From positions 18,352,010 to 18,416,009 of the forward strand of contig NC_089315.1 in assembly GCF_036669915.1 (NCBI RefSeq): a stretch of DNA of 64,000 nt, in the 5' to 3' direction. The DNA comes from Pocillopora verrucosa. Lineage: Eukaryota > Cnidaria > Anthozoa > Scleractinia > Pocilloporidae. Position 1 is the first letter of the stretch. The number at the start of each line of letters is the position of its first letter. This document shows, in pieces, positions 1 through 12,200 of this stretch. The notes beneath the pieces are model-generated. The model worked only from the letters and a program-made list of their open reading frames with translations, did no database searches and was not told the origin of the DNA. The position numbers were made by a program, and so were the translations under genes.

Positions 1-1278
1 ACCACTTCATGTAGAAATATTACCAACATTGATTTCAGGGGAAATAAATGGATGAAATTTTGCTTGAAAGAGAAATCTTCGCTTAGTTTGAGCTGTACGG
101 TTCCGCTCTCAGTGACCGTTCAATACAAGTAAAAAATAATACAAACAAGTGAAGGGTGAGCACGACCGCTTAATAGAGGTGACCGCTCAATAGAGTTGAG
201 AAATTACAGTAGTAAAGGGCAACAAATTTTGGGACTTTGAAAACCGACCGTTAGATACAGGGTGACCGCTTAATACGGTGCCGCTTTATACATGCAGGTT
301 GGACTGTACTTGGCTTTCCAAATTCAGCTTGAGACGCTTCAAAGCGAACGGTTGAAGAATAATTCAACCAAGGGAGGATTTTAACGACCTGAAGACGCTA
401 AAAAAGGGAAAAATAACACAGCACTTTCAGTGCAATGCAATTGAGATTTTTTGGCAGAGATGCGCTTAAAATTTGATTGTAGAGCGTTGATTTTCTTCCC
501 AGAATTTCCGCAGCATCGAGTATTTTTATATTGCGCCTACATCTGTTGACTCGCGCAACGGATATCGCTGAGAATGAGAGACTGCTTGACGACTTAGGTC
601 GGTCTTCTGTATCATAAAGGTGTTAACCAATAGCCAACTTAACTTCGTAGAAACTCTCACCGATAGGTGAGTTTTTTGGTAAAGGGGTCGGTTTCAGTTT
701 CTAAAGAAACTATGGTTCTGGGAGGGGGAAGGAATTATATGATAATTTTGTTTTAGCAACTGTATCATGTGAATTGGCCACCATAGAGAATTTGTAAAGC
801 TGACGTTCCGAACGTAACGTCAGCTGTTGTTCAGAGCGAAATGAGGTAAGTAGTAGGCACGCAAGTGGGGAAATTTTCAGACTTTCCGGTCAGAGATACA
901 GGCATAGGAGGAAATGGAACCGCTTCACAGCGCTCTATGACCTTATGACTTTTTGATTCTTTCTGATGCTCGCTGGTTCTCCTGTGATAGAGGACATTCC
1001 TCACAACTGAACTATTAATGGTTTATATTGACAGATATTCTGAATACTCCTACGTTTGCTCTTTGTACGTAAATATGTTGTTTTTCATATTTCACATTTA
1101 CCCCTGAACACCAGTCTTTTCAATGATGGAGGGTAGAGAATTTTGAGAGGGATCACATGGTTTTATCATGCGGTGGAGGGGGGTCAGTCGTCAACAACAA
1201 AGTTATAAGGGGGGAGGGGGCACTACAGAAAGTAGTTAATTTTCCATTTCATTATTCGTTTCCCGTTGTTTCTTTCAT
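1..1278. repeat. Left edge of tandem duplicon, spacer blocks A-C (no gene)
   Basis: Non-coding spacer paralogous to later parts of the window. The stretch with repeated 'gaccgcttaata' words (about 100-300) recurs near 10370-10560, 46960-47150 and 51050-51220. The segment around 530-600 recurs near 10680, 17765, 47230 and 51425. The segment 985-1130 recurs near 10825, 18197, 47385 and 51570. No ORF with family resemblance was found; the open frame over 1157-1360 runs into the T-rich tail of the LINE that follows. Confidence 0.75.
640..850. repeat. Penelope-terminus-like repeat fragment
   Basis: Contains GTTTCTAAAGAAAC followed by a G-rich run, then a 'gtgaattggccaccatagag' region and a short inverted repeat GCTGACGTT/AACGTCAGC (799-824). 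The same order of words is found at the terminus of the Penelope-like element near 6020-6110, and the fragment itself recurs at about 17900-18080. It looks like a decayed terminal piece of that element family. The hammerhead core is no longer intact here. Confidence 0.5.
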
Positions 1279-2146
1279 TTTTTTTTTTTTTTTAATTTTT
1301 TTTTTATTTATTTATTTTTTTTATTATTTTTTTTATTTTCACTTAAAGCACAAATACTAGAATAATACAAACAAATACAAAGTTAATTACACTAACGCTT
1401 ACGCTACTCACTAACACTAATTACGAAATACTGCGTTACATTACATTCACAGTCGGCTAGATTTAATTTATGTTGTGGTTATATAATAATATAAACCTAA
1501 TTTGTACAAATACTTCTACATCAAATTCCTTTTTTGGTAGAACGACTGTATATACAACTGCGTCTATAACTGTTAATACCCGATACTCATCTATTGAGTT
1601 ACAATAACATGTTTTCCCATTTTTTATAATGAATAGATTCTTTTTTATTCTTTTTTGCAATCAAAAATTCAAATTTCCGAGTTTCAGATGTTTTAGCCTT
1701 CAGTAAGGATACAGACGCCTTGATATTTTTACAACGACATGAATAAATGGTATATTTTCCAAGAATGATTATGTGATTTAACAAACAATTCCCAGGGATA
1801 TTATCGGAAATACCAAAGAGGATTGTTACCTCATCAAGCTTATCAATTTTCATATTGTAAGTATTTAACCAAGAAATAACCGAAAGCCAAAAGTTTTTAG
1901 TGTAAGTACAGCTGATTAGAAGATGCTCAAGAGTTTCTTCGTGATCTCCACAAAAGGTACACATCGGAGAAGGAACCAAATTCATTTTATATAGGATTTT
2001 ATTGGTGTAGAGAATACGATTTAAGATTTTGTATTGAAAGGCTCTCGTTCTAGTGTCAAGAGTGACTCGACCCGGCAATAGATAAATATTTTTCCAGTCT
2101 ATATTACCTGAAATATTGTATACGGAATTAAACTTAGATTGGGCAT
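1279..2146 (-). mobile_element. 5'-truncated L1/Tx1-like non-LTR retrotransposon
   Basis: The element is on the minus strand. Its 3' end is the T-rich tract (poly-A of the minus strand) at 1279-1345. The remaining coding end (1599-2078) is the cysteine-rich C-terminal region found after the reverse transcriptase of L1/Tx1-type LINEs. Compared with paralogous spacers (about 11085 and 18460), where 'ctttcatttttaactgtaat' is continuous, the insertion splits exactly this site and leaves 'catttt' on both sides, as expected of a target-site duplication. Only about 870 bp survive, so it is a dead 5'-truncated copy. Confidence 0.75.
1599..2078 (-). pseudogene. LINE ORF2 C-terminal remnant (zf-RVT type)
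   Basis: An open frame of 159 codons resembling the extreme C-terminus of L1/Tx1-clade ORF2 proteins. It opens with a run of the type 'TRTRAFQYKILNRILYTNK', followed by a zinc-knuckle-like Cys-x2-Cys ... His-x4-Cys cluster (CTFC ... HLLISC, residues about 40-57) that typically follows the reverse transcriptase. The RT and endonuclease domains are absent because the element is 5'-truncated. It lies inside a dead retrotransposon copy and is not expected to be functional. Confidence 0.7.
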
Positions 2147-4505
2147 TTTTAACTGTAATGATTAAAGGTTCCGAATGAATAGCAGCGGATCTGTTTGTAA
2201 AGCTTGAACTTTGAAGTTAGACAACGTAAATTGATTGCTCTCGACTTTTCGGATAGTCAATGCAAATTCAACATCAACCAGTAATCGAATATAATGCACA
2301 ACTCACGTCACTGCGTGACCTCATATCCTCTCCAAAAGGACACTGTCACTCAATCAATCAATGATTGCATATAAACAAGTTATACATATTTTCTTATTTC
2401 TCTTACCAACCAATTTACTTCGAACATCTTAATTAAAAAGAGCAATATGACATTACATATTTACTGGATCTTTTACCAAAATAAATGGACGTGATTTGCA
2501 TAGTTCATTTAAGCGATAATAATGCCGTAAAACCAGACTAATATCTTCGACACACACACTCAAGAATTTAATATTTATTTATTAGCTGTTCGGCACTTGG
2601 GAGATATATTCCGACAAACAAAATACAAACAATGATTGCGGTAAACTTTTTTCATTAGATTTCATCTGTTTTATTACTTTAATCACAGACAAATACGATC
2701 GGGAAAGGGATTATGTTGACAGAAACATCTGCCATTATTTTACCGTAAACGTTTTTCTTAAAACTTACCTTTTATAAATGTAAATATTTTGTAAATTTCT
2801 GATGTCGTCCGTTTTTAAAGTGGTTCTTTGAAATGTGGAAGCTGCACTCATATTTTGCAAATATTTGAGTCTGTGTCGTGCACACTTGAAGAGGAAATAA
2901 ACAGGATTAACATTGCTCAAATTTTGACAATTTCATGTCCAATTTAAACTTAAATGACTTTGATAACCACTTGAATCAAACGGAAATCATGATTTTATGA
3001 CACAGGACCGACTTTAAATGAGAGGTTACAGAATTTGTTTGGAAGATGTTATTTTTCAAGTTTTAATGTCTCTTTTTACGACTGAACTCAAAAGTTGGAT
3101 GAGTTAGCCTCTGCAGGGACTTGTGCGATGCGTCATGATCTTCCAGCTGTAAAAAAAATACTCGTTGGGTAGTTCTTGGTAATGGGGATGTGCCGCTGGA
3201 TGAGATCGCATTTTTTACGACTGGATTGACTATATTAATAGCGTTTCTAGAAAGATGTCGCACATTTTCAGGGTTTTAAGGGTAGGAAAATTGGGTTAAG
3301 TAGGGATGTGAAAATAGTAAGAACCAAATGCACCAGGATATTTGTATTGTTGTTCCGCAGGTAAAAGATTGAAATGCACCGAAATGATTTTAATGTAGGT
3401 AAAAAATCAAGTGATCTGCGTCCTGTTAAACAAATGGATCAATTAATTATAGGATGATCTACTTAAAAGGCTTTATGAGGTAGATGAATAACCAGAAAGT
3501 GAGTAAGTTGGGATCAGGAATATCACATATGCTCAAAAGTGACTGCGATGGTGTTTATAATTGGCCACGGAAGAGGTTGAAAGGCCAGCGGTACATACTC
3601 GGTAAAAATTGACCAAAGTACCCCCCCTCTCCCAGGTTCTGGCTCTATTTCAAACCAAGACCCACACTCGTTTTCAAACTTGGCCTCTAAAAGTTGAACT
3701 TGGTTCGCGCTAAGCATAAGTACGCGTCAGAGCCAAAGACAAACTGGTAAATTGACCTAAAAAAATTCAGCTCGAGTGACACGATTTGATATTATTGTCT
3801 CTGCCTTTGGTTCCATCGGAGTTCGAACGAAAATGACTTTAGTATGTCTTCCTACATGTCATCCTCTTGCAGACTTCCATCAATTTACGACCGGAATGAT
3901 CAAATCCATACAGGTTTTCCGATCTATGGACAGAGTATACCTATTTTTCACGCCTGGAGTTGACTAGAAACTGGATTGCGTTTTCAATAGAGTTCATATA
4001 TTGGGTTTACATATTTTCGGGACTTTGGGGTGAAGAAAATACAAAAATAATTAGAAGAATCGCGGTTAAATTTTGTTACCGTATCACCAAAAGTGACTAA
4101 GATGGGGTCTATAATTGGCTACAGAATAGACTTTAATGCGGTAGGGGTTCTGATAGGCGGTGCATATCTATGTATCCTATGTGGAGGAGTCATGGGCTCC
4201 TCATGAATTAATTTCTGTCAGACTAGGGGATCCCATTTAACAGATGTTCCAGCAGTGGAGCAGCGATGTTCTTATTGTAATCAATTTCTTTTTCCGCATA
4301 ATACTGCCTCCCCCCTCGCCCCGACTTTGTTTCTGCAGTCGTTGTGGGTCCACTAGTCGACGGTAAATATGACAACAGAATTATATATTAAAATAGAAAT
4401 AAAAATACTAAATCTGTATTGTTTCACTTATTAAGAGTACTCTATACTCAAATAACCGGAGCAGAATAGAATTGTAAAAATGGAGAGTTACATATAAAGA
4501 TGGTA

Positions 4506-4550
4506 ATGCACAACAAGAGAATATAGAAGACTTTATATTCTCTTGTGCAT
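4506..4550. repeat. Short hairpin, repeated in three duplicon copies
   Basis: Near-perfect inverted repeat: 'atgcacaacaagagaatata' pairs with a matching arm ending in 'cttgtgcat', with a loop of about 8 nt. Paralogous hairpins lie at 32962-33006 and 44138-44182. One pair differs in a compensatory way between copies (T-A here, C-G in the other two). It could be a relic of a transposon terminus or a structured transcript; the function is unknown. Confidence 0.5.
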
Positions 4551-5319
4551 AGATATATGTTACAAAGATTTTAGACACAAGAAGGGCATTGACCATCATA
4601 AACCGACCTTTTCGGGCTCACCATGCTTCACTTTGCATAATCGAAGAATGTTTAAATTAAAGAGATCGGGAAACTTAGCTTAACCCAATATTCAGACATT
4701 ATCCAGCAGAAATGTAAAGAGAATATTGAAACTTATCAGGTAGAAGTTGCTATCTTGATCTAACAGCAAATTCTTGTAACTAATTTACAAGGAAATGTAT
4801 AGTAGTTAGAAGGGAGAATTAGCAATCAGATCTTAGGAGTTGGGCGTTAAAGGGTTAAATGAATACCCACTCGTTCAGAACGCGGGTTATACAGGTTACC
4901 ATGTAATGGAAATGTTGCCTTGGCTGCTATAAAAATGTCAAGTTTTTTTTCTTTTATCCCAGCTAGGTCATCAAACCTATTTTTTTAATGAGAAAGTCCA
5001 ATATTGGAACTGAAATGGAGAGTTTCTTCAATTTTTATGATTAATAATATACATGAACGGGTCGTCGGACTCGGAGCCCAGTCCACTGACCACTGGACTA
5101 CTGGACAAAGCTGAGGCGTTGGCGTGCCCGCGGTACAGTTGACCACGCATGTTAAAAGTAGCACCTTGTACGGTGTGTCGTACGGTCGCACGGTCGTAAA
5201 TCCAAATTTTTTCGGCTTGATGGGTTACTACTACCAATTTGTATAATTATGGGGCTACACTCTGCGAGCTCCGCTATGATAAGCCATCTCGTATTTTTCC
5301 ATGTATATTATTAACACGA

Positions 5320-5454
5320 AATCACATGATTTTTCTCGTGCAATTTGGAATAAACAAGCACTTGTTAATTTTTTTGAAAGACCACAATTTTGTTAGTCTT
5401 TAAAAAAATTACTCCTGCTTATTTATTCCAAATTGAACTCGAAATCGTGTGATT
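5320..5454. mobile_element. MITE-like palindromic element, copy 1
   Basis: Inverted termini of roughly 30 bp: 'aatcacatgat...cgtgcaatttggaataaa' on the left and the complement, ending 'gaaatcgtgtgatta', on the right. A better preserved copy is at 22168-22331 and a degenerate relative at about 57530-57860. No coding capacity. Confidence 0.6.
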
Positions 5455-6065
5455 ACCTATACAAATTGAACCGTTGCTCAGTGAAGTGCAGGTTTTGTTT
5501 TGTTTTTTTTTTAACAAAGATTTTAAAAGTTTAAATGGCAAAGACCGAGTTCTATATCTAACTGAGATCAGCACGGTTTTTAATAACTTTTTTCCATAAG
5601 CGGCACCCTTGTCTGTGCACCCTTGTTTGGCGAAATCCAAACACAAAGGCCTGCTTGCGGGATAAACCAACGACGGTGAGAGCTCTACATCTATTTAACA
5701 ATGGCTCACCTATCAGAACGCGTGCATTTATACAAGCACCGCTCAGGGAAAATGAACACTTTTAAGTGACAACTGCAGGTGCCTGTCGAAACATGTACCT
5801 ACTGCTGTCACATATTACTTTTCAGTAATAACGGTCATAAAGATCACCATTTTTATTAAGAGAAATTTACAAAGAGAGAAAAAAAACTTCATCCTCCGCA
5901 ATTTAATGGGCGATATCTGTCATCAATAAGGTGTCACAGTCAGTGGAGTGCTTGCATCCGTAATTGGTCAGTGAACAGTACAGAGGAACACAACATATGT
6001 TGCAACCAGGTAATTTAGTGTTAACAACTGGGTTGAAAACGTAAATTAGCCACCGTAAAGGGTAA

Positions 6066-6106
6066 AAAAGCTGACGTTTCGAGCGTTAGCCCTTCGTCAG
6101 AGCGAT
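6066..6106 (-). ncRNA. Candidate hammerhead ribozyme motif of Penelope-like element
   Basis: Read on the minus strand, this stretch shows the hammerhead core CTGACGA, a four-pair stem II (GGGC/GCTC with TAAC loop), GAAA, then ACGTC at the expected cleavage position. A three-pair stem I is formed by GCT before the core and AGC after it. Stem III is nearly absent: ACGT is self-complementary, which would favour cleavage as a dimer. Hammerhead motifs at Penelope-like element ends are established knowledge. Activity of this copy is inference. Confidence 0.6.
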
Positions 6107-6196
6107 TACAGGAATTGTGGGTTGTGTGTGGATTTATATGTAGAAAGTGGGGCTACGCCATTGGTGGGAATATGGTGACGAGAAAACAGGAATAAA

Positions 6197-7746
6197 TTAG
6201 TTGAATGAAAAGCGCTCGTTGATTCCGTGGGGATTAAGGGTGCCGATTTGGAATATAAATTTTTGTTCTAGTGTGTTACGGCTTTCCGAACTGCCTAGAT
6301 GTAAGGAAAGGCCGCAAACTGCCATATGCTGTTTAGAATGATAAGGAAGATTAAAGTGTCTAGCGACTGGTTTGGATGCGTCCTTGTCTATCTTTCCACA
6401 TCGCGAAGGTGTTCTCGGAACCGGTCACCCAGTCGTCTTCCTGTTTCGCCGATGTATAACTTATTGCAATAAGTGCAAGTTATGCAGTAAATAACATTGG
6501 CGGAGGTACACGTAAAGTGATCAATGATCTTAATGGATCTTTTGGGTCCCGATATTTTCTCTACGTTTTGAATGAAAGGACAAGTTTTGCATCGTGAGCG
6601 AGCGCATTTAAAAGTTCCAGATTGGTCATAGGTTTGAAATGAACTCCTGACTAAAAAGTTGCCTATGTTTTTGTCACGTTTGAATGAAATAAGTGGGGGT
6701 TGCGAAAAGATAGTGCCAGTCTCTGAATCGTTTTGGAGTAATTTAAAATTTTTAAGAATGATAGATTTAACTGCGTGGTTGTGAGGGTGGAATGTAAGAG
6801 TAAATGGAATGCGGTCAGTGTTCTCCTTCTCGGCCGTTTGTAGTGCTGCCTGTCGATCGATTTGTTGGGCACGGTGGTAGCCCGCTTGAACGACAGAAAC
6901 AGGATAGCCGCGCTTATCGAAAAACTGGCACATTGCCTCTGATTTTTCGGAAAAATCAGAGTCGTCACTACATAAACGACGAAGTCTGAGAAACTGTGAA
7001 AAAGGTATGGAGTTCTTGACGTGCGATGGATGTGAGGATGAATACAACAAGTAACTATGTGAATCTGTAGGTTTGTAGTAAACACTAGTACATAAGCCGT
7101 TGCCTTCAATTGAAATTTTGATGTCTAGAAAAGCCAAAGAAGTGTCGGAAATTTCCCAGGTATATTTAAGAGCCGGATGAAAGTAATTGACGGCGGTTAT
7201 AAATTGAGTGAGCTCCTCCTTGGTAGAGGAGGTAGCGCCGATGCAATCGTCAATGTAGCGGTCGTAGAGTTGAGGTTTTGGGCCGTGGTATTGGCTAAAA
7301 AATTGATGTTCGATAAAACCTTCAAAAAGATTGGCGTAGCTGGGTCCCATTTTAGTACCCATGGCCACGCCATTAGTTTGTTTGTAGTGGTTACCACCGA
7401 ATGAAAAACAATTGAGTGTGAGTACTAGTTCGGCCAGACGGAGTAGTTTTTCAGAGCTAGGTTGCTTAACAGTGCGTAGATCAAAAAAATGTTTGAGGGC
7501 CCGGAGACCTTCGTCATTGGGAATGACAGTGTAAAGAGATGTTATATCCATGGTGAAAATAAGTTTGTTTTGGTCGAGGAAACTAAAGTCACGAAAAATG
7601 TCATGTGCATGTTGGCTGTCCTTAATGTAAGACGGTAGAGTTTTGACGATAGGTGCCATAATTTTGTCTAAATAGCTGGAAATAAGTTCAGTGGGACAAC
7701 TACAGGCAGAAACGATGGGTCGACCTGGGTTGTTAGGTTTGTGGAT
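6197..7746 (-). pseudogene. Penelope-like RT / GIY-YIG endonuclease (truncated, frameshifted)
   Basis: Reverse transcriptase fused to a C-terminal GIY-YIG endonuclease. From the first Met (7659) the frame runs 423 codons. RT motif A is FTMDITSLY (residues 35-43), motif B is NGVAMGTKMGPSYANLF (96-112), and the catalytic motif C is YDRYIDD (132-138). A CxxC-rich linker (352-360) is followed by the GIY-YIG core, VIYCITC...KLYIGETGRR (389-409), with the R...H of its helix (413-417). The frame stops at 6388. The coding sense continues in another frame (KPVARHFNLP...) to a stop at 6197, so there is a frameshift near 6385. Upstream of 7659 the frame stays open to the truncation point. It would have acted in target-primed reverse transcription; this copy is inactive. 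Confidence 0.85.
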
Positions 7747-7785
7747 TACCAGGCTTCTTCATCTTTGTCTCAGTATCATCTCAAA

Positions 7786-8472
7786 ATGACCAATACGTCT
7801 TCGTCATCTTCTGCTTAGTGTCAGCCGACGAAACGACACAAATGATGCATATGATCGCACTCAGGGGGAAGGCATTGCATTGTGCAGCGCTTTTACGCTA
7901 ACATTTATTCTAGTTGTCGTGGGAAACTTACTCACCATAGTTATTTTTGCGAAGAACAAAAATGTTCGCAAGAAATATTTGTTACTAGTTGTCAACATGG
8001 CGTTTGCTGATCTGTTCCTAGGAGCTTTGAGTTTACCAGTATACACTTATGATGTCGGTTATGGATTCCGCCTATGGACCACGTTCGTTGGAAACTTATG
8101 GACCAACAAGCCTATCTTAATTTACTACTTCATCGTTGACACATGGTTTTTCCATGTACCAAAACGATTTTATGATATGGTAAACCTTTTCAACTACTTG
8201 AACTCTTTTGTCAATCCAATTTTTTACGCATTAAGAATTGCTGAGTTTCGACGAGCACTGGCTTTATGTTGTACAGGAAGACATGTGCAAGCAGCTGTAA
8301 ACACAAAGCTTTCTAAAAGAAGGAAAGAGACACAAAGCTTTCTAAAAGAAGGAAAGAGAGGCACGGAACGACCGAGTTTAGTCGTGAACTGGCTTTTGAA
8401 CAAGATGTTATGGATATTGAGATTAGTCATAAAGTGGCTTTTGAACAGAATGTTATGGATACCAAAATGTAA
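7786..8472 (+). pseudogene. GPCR copy 1, broken class A receptor
   Basis: Paralogue of the intact receptors at 15132 and 48854. Three lesions are visible. (1) Near codon 12, TAG replaces GG of the other copies, giving a stop and a +1 shift. (2) An in-frame deletion of 414 bp (138 codons) joins the start of TM3 (IVDT) directly to the ECL3 segment WFFHVP, removing TM3-TM6 including the ERF motif. (3) A 29-bp tandem duplication in the C-tail shifts the frame. The Penelope-like element sits only about 40 bp upstream of the start. The open frame 7880-8515 across it is a relic. It cannot make a seven-helix receptor. Confidence 0.9.
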
Positions 8473-10379
8473 AACACATAATTCACTGGCTAGAAACTCG
8501 ATTAAAATGAAATAAGTAGAACACGAGCTGAATATTTTAATGTCAGGAGGTTGAAGTTAAAAACCTAGTAATGCATCTAAAATGATGGAAAAGACAACGG
8601 TAGTGTTAAGTAAAAATTGTTTAAATTAACGAGACAAGACGAGACTGTGTCTCAGTTGACAACTTCCAGAGTCATTACCGGTTAGGTACATTTTCTAAAG
8701 AAACCAGAACTTCAGAAACAGTAAATTTTTACAGTGATGAAATCTCCTAACCGGGAAGGGAAATTGACCTAGAATCGAGATGTCGAGTATAAACAGAAGA
8801 AATGAATTTTTTGAACGTGTGTGAAAAAAAATGGCAATTACCGTCAGATGATATTCGATATATGCTAAATTTCGGCAGGTATTTATGTTTGAGGTTGTTT
8901 GGAAACTTTTTAATTAATTAAACGAATATGGGGGGACAGATGTTCCAGGCTTTTCAAACACGACCTGGAGGCTAGGAAAGTAGACCGAAATAATTCTTTT
9001 GAAAACTTACACTTTCAATAGTTGCTTGAAAAAGCTTGAATTTACGGAAGGTTCCAGAGGAAATATATCCTTAGATAAACTATTTGAACATGTGTCATTA
9101 AAAAAAAAGCATTACAGGAAGACAGTATGTACTCTCTACCAGTCACCGTAAATAGAACGAATATATCAATAGCATTCTGAAGGATGAAATTGTCAGCAAG
9201 TTAGAGATTAATTAGAGAACGTCAAGAAACGCAGTTGGTAATACAGTCTAACCCGTATTTAACGGGGAATGGCGGATTGACCACCTAAATACAGGTTCCA
9301 CAGAATAGAGATGTTGTAACAAACGATAAAAAACGTCATTTTATATTCTAAGCGACAACCAAGAGAATATTTTTACAGAAATATTACCAACATTGATTTC
9401 GGGAGAAAAACATGAGGTAAGTTTTGCTGGAACTGCGGGAATTCTTAGTTTAATTTAAGTGGTTTCGCTCTGAGTGATTGTTCAATACAACGGTAGTGTT
9501 AAGTAAAAATTGTTTAAATTAACGAGACAAGACGAGACTGTGTCTCAATTGACAACTTCCAGAGTCATTACCGGTTAGGTATATTTTCTAAAGAAACCAG
9601 AACTTCAGAAACGGCAAATTTTTACAGTGATGAAATCTCCTAACCGGGAAGGGAAATTGGCCTAGAATCGAGAGATGTCGAGTATAAACAGAAGAAATGT
9701 ATTTTTTGAACGTGTTTTAAAAAAAATGGCAATTACCGTCAGATGATATTCGATATATGCTGAATTTTGGCAGGTATTTATGTTTGAGGTTGTTTGGAAA
9801 CTTTTTAATTAATTAAACGAATATAGGGGGACAGATGTTCCAAGCTTTTCAAACACGACCTGGAGGCTAGGAAAGTAGACCGAAATAATTCTTTTGAAAA
9901 CTTACACTTTCAATAGTTGCTTGAAAAAGCTTGAATTTACGGAAGGTTCCAGAGGAAATATATCCTTAGATAAACTATTTGAACATGTGTCATTTAAAAA
10001 AAAGCATTACAGGAAGACAGTATGTACTCTCTACCAGTTACCGTAAATAGAACGAATATATCAATAGCATTCTGAAGGATGAAATTGTCAGCAAGTTAGA
10101 GATTGATTAGAGAACGTCAAGAAACGCAGTTGGTAATACAGTCTAACCCGTATTTAACGGGGAATGGCGGATTGACCACCTAAATACAGGTTCCACAGAA
10201 TAGAGATGTTGTAACAAACGATAAAAAACGTCATTTTATATTCTAAGCGACAACCAAGAGAATATTTTTACAGAAATATTACCAACATTGATTTCGGGAG
10301 AAAAACATGAGGTAAGTTTTGCTGGAACTGCGAGAATTCTTAGTTTAATTTAAGTGGTTTCGCTCTGAGTGACCGTTCA
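8473..10379. repeat. GPCR 3' flank with an 893-bp tandem duplication
   Basis: Non-coding. The stretch starting 'acaacggtagtgttaagtaa' at 8594 is repeated almost identically from 9487, giving two head-to-tail copies of about 893 bp (8594-9486 and 9487-10379) with few differences, so the event is recent. The same flank occurs once behind the other GPCR copies (from about 16270, 35810, 46020 and 49990). No gene recognised. Confidence 0.85.
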
Positions 10380-12200
10380 ATACAGGTGGAAATAATACAA
10401 ATAAACCGCTAGGACTCAGTGAAGGGTGAGCACTACCGCTTAACAGAGGTGACCGCTTAATAGAGTTGAGAAATTACAGTAGTAAAGGGGAACAAATTTC
10501 GAGACTTTGAAAACCGATCGTTAGATACAGGGTGACCGCTTAATACGGTGCCACAACACTTCAATGCAATGCCATTGAGATTTTTTTGGCAAAGATGCGG
10601 TTAAAATTCTATTGTAGAGCATTGATTTTCTTTCCAGAATTTCCGCAGTATCAAGTGTTTCTTTTCTATTTTTTTTTTGCGCCTATATCTGTTGACTCAC
10701 GCAACGGATATCGCTGAGAATGAGGGACTGCTTGACGACAGAAAGGGAACCGCTTCACAGCGCTCTATGACCTTATGATCTTTTGATTCTTTCTGATGCT
10801 CGCTGGTTCTCCTGAGATAGAGGACATTCCTCACAACTGAACTATTAAAGGTTTATATTGACAGATATTCTGAATACTCCTACGTTTGCTCTTTGTATGT
10901 AAATATGTTTCACATTTACCCCTGAACACCAGTCTTTTCAATGACGGAGGGTGGAGAATTTTGAGGGGGATCACATGGTTTTATCATGCGGTGGGGGGGG
11001 GGTCAATCGTCAGCAACAAAGTTATAAGGGGGGAGGGGAAACTACAGAAAGTAATTAATTATTCGTTTCCCGTTGTTTCTTTCATTTTTAACTGTAATGA
11101 TTAAAGGTTCCGAAGGAATAGCAGCGGATCAGTTTGTAAAGCTTGAACTTTGAAGTTAGACAACGTAAATTGATTGCTCTCGACTTTTCGGATAGTCAAT
11201 GCAAATTCAACATCAACCAGTAATCGAATATAATGCACAGTTCACGTCACTGTGTGACCTCATATCCTCTCCAAAAGGACACTGTCACTCAATCAATCAA
11301 TGATTGCATATAAACAAGTTATACATATTTTCTTATTTCTCTTACCAACCAATTTACTTCGAACATCTTAATTAAAAAGAGCAATATGACATTACATATT
11401 TACTGGATCTTTTACCAAAATAAATGGACGTGATTTGCATAGTTCATTTAAGCGATAATAGTGCCGTAAAACCAGACTAATATCTTCGACACTCACACTC
11501 AACAATTTAATATTTATTTATTAGCTGTTCGGCACTTGGGAGATATATTCCGACAAACAAAATACATACAATGATTACGGTTACCCATTGCAATAGATTT
11601 CATCTGCTTTATTACTTTAATTACAGACAATACGATCGGGAAAGGGATTATGCCGACAGAAACATCTGCCATTATTTTACTGTGAACATTTTGCTTAAAA
11701 CTTACCTTTTATAAATGTAAATATTTTGTAAATTTCTGGTACTGATGTCGTCCGTTTTTAAAGTGGTTCTTTGAAATTTGGAAGCTGCACTCATATTTTG
11801 CAAATATTTGAGTCTGTGTCGTGCACACCTGAAGAGGAAGTAAATAGAATCAATATTGCTCAAATTTTGACAATTTCATGTTCAATTTAAAATTAAATGA
11901 CTTTGATAACCACTTGAATCAAACGGAAATCATGATTTTATGACAAAGGACAGACTTTAAATGAGAGGTTACAGAATTTGTTTGGAGAATGTTATTTTCC
12001 AAATTTTAATGTCTCTTTTCACGGCTGAACTCAAAGTCGGATGAGTTAGCCTCTGCAGGGACTTTGGATGTGCGATGCGTCATGATCTTCCAGCTGGAAA
12101 AAAAATACTCGTCGGGTGCTTCTTGGTAATGGGGATGTGCCGCTGGATGAGATGGTATTTTTCACGACTGGATTGACTATATCAATAGAGTTACTAGAAT
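10380..12200. repeat. Duplicon spacer blocks A-D, second unit
   Basis: Paralogous to 100-1130 plus 2158-3240, but without the LINE that interrupts the first unit between them. It therefore shows the pre-insertion site 'ctttcatttttaactgtaat' near 11085. No gene recognised; the small open frames are shared only through the duplication. Confidence 0.8.

Larger units (their letters stand above)
2147..6010. repeat. Duplicon spacer blocks D-G upstream of GPCR copy 1
   Basis: Non-coding spacer. Segment 2158-3330 is closely repeated at 11096-12190, 18472-19500 and 47679-48340. Segment 3331-3770 recurs near 13030, 19580, 28550, 42905 and 48400. The segment starting near 3780 recurs near 13490, 19977, 32150 and 43320. 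The small open frames here are conserved only because the DNA is paralogous. Also inside are a hairpin at 4506-4550 and a MITE-like palindrome at 5320-5454. The last about 250 bp (from 5700) correspond to the immediate 5' flank of the other GPCR copies. Confidence 0.75.
6011..7747 (-). mobile_element. Penelope-like retroelement, 5'-truncated
   Basis: The element is on the minus strand and inserted in the 5' flank of GPCR copy 1. The sequence 'tgcaaccagg' that runs directly into 'cttcttcat' in paralogue 25584 is split here, with 'accagg' on both sides (6005-6010 and 7748-7753), a probable target-site duplication. It encodes reverse transcriptase plus a GIY-YIG endonuclease and ends in a hammerhead-like motif, the hallmark combination of Penelope-like elements. 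The RT reading frame is already open at the right edge, so the N-terminus is missing. Confidence 0.85.

Noticed and set aside
1157-1360. Frame ending in a Phe-rich tract
   Set aside because: Runs into the poly-A tail (poly-T on this strand) of a LINE.
5419-5670. Minus-strand frame with DKGAAYGKKLLKT shared by several units (also 13700-13828, 14621-14869)
   Set aside because: Conserved only because the spacer is duplicated; disrupted in other copies and without family resemblance.
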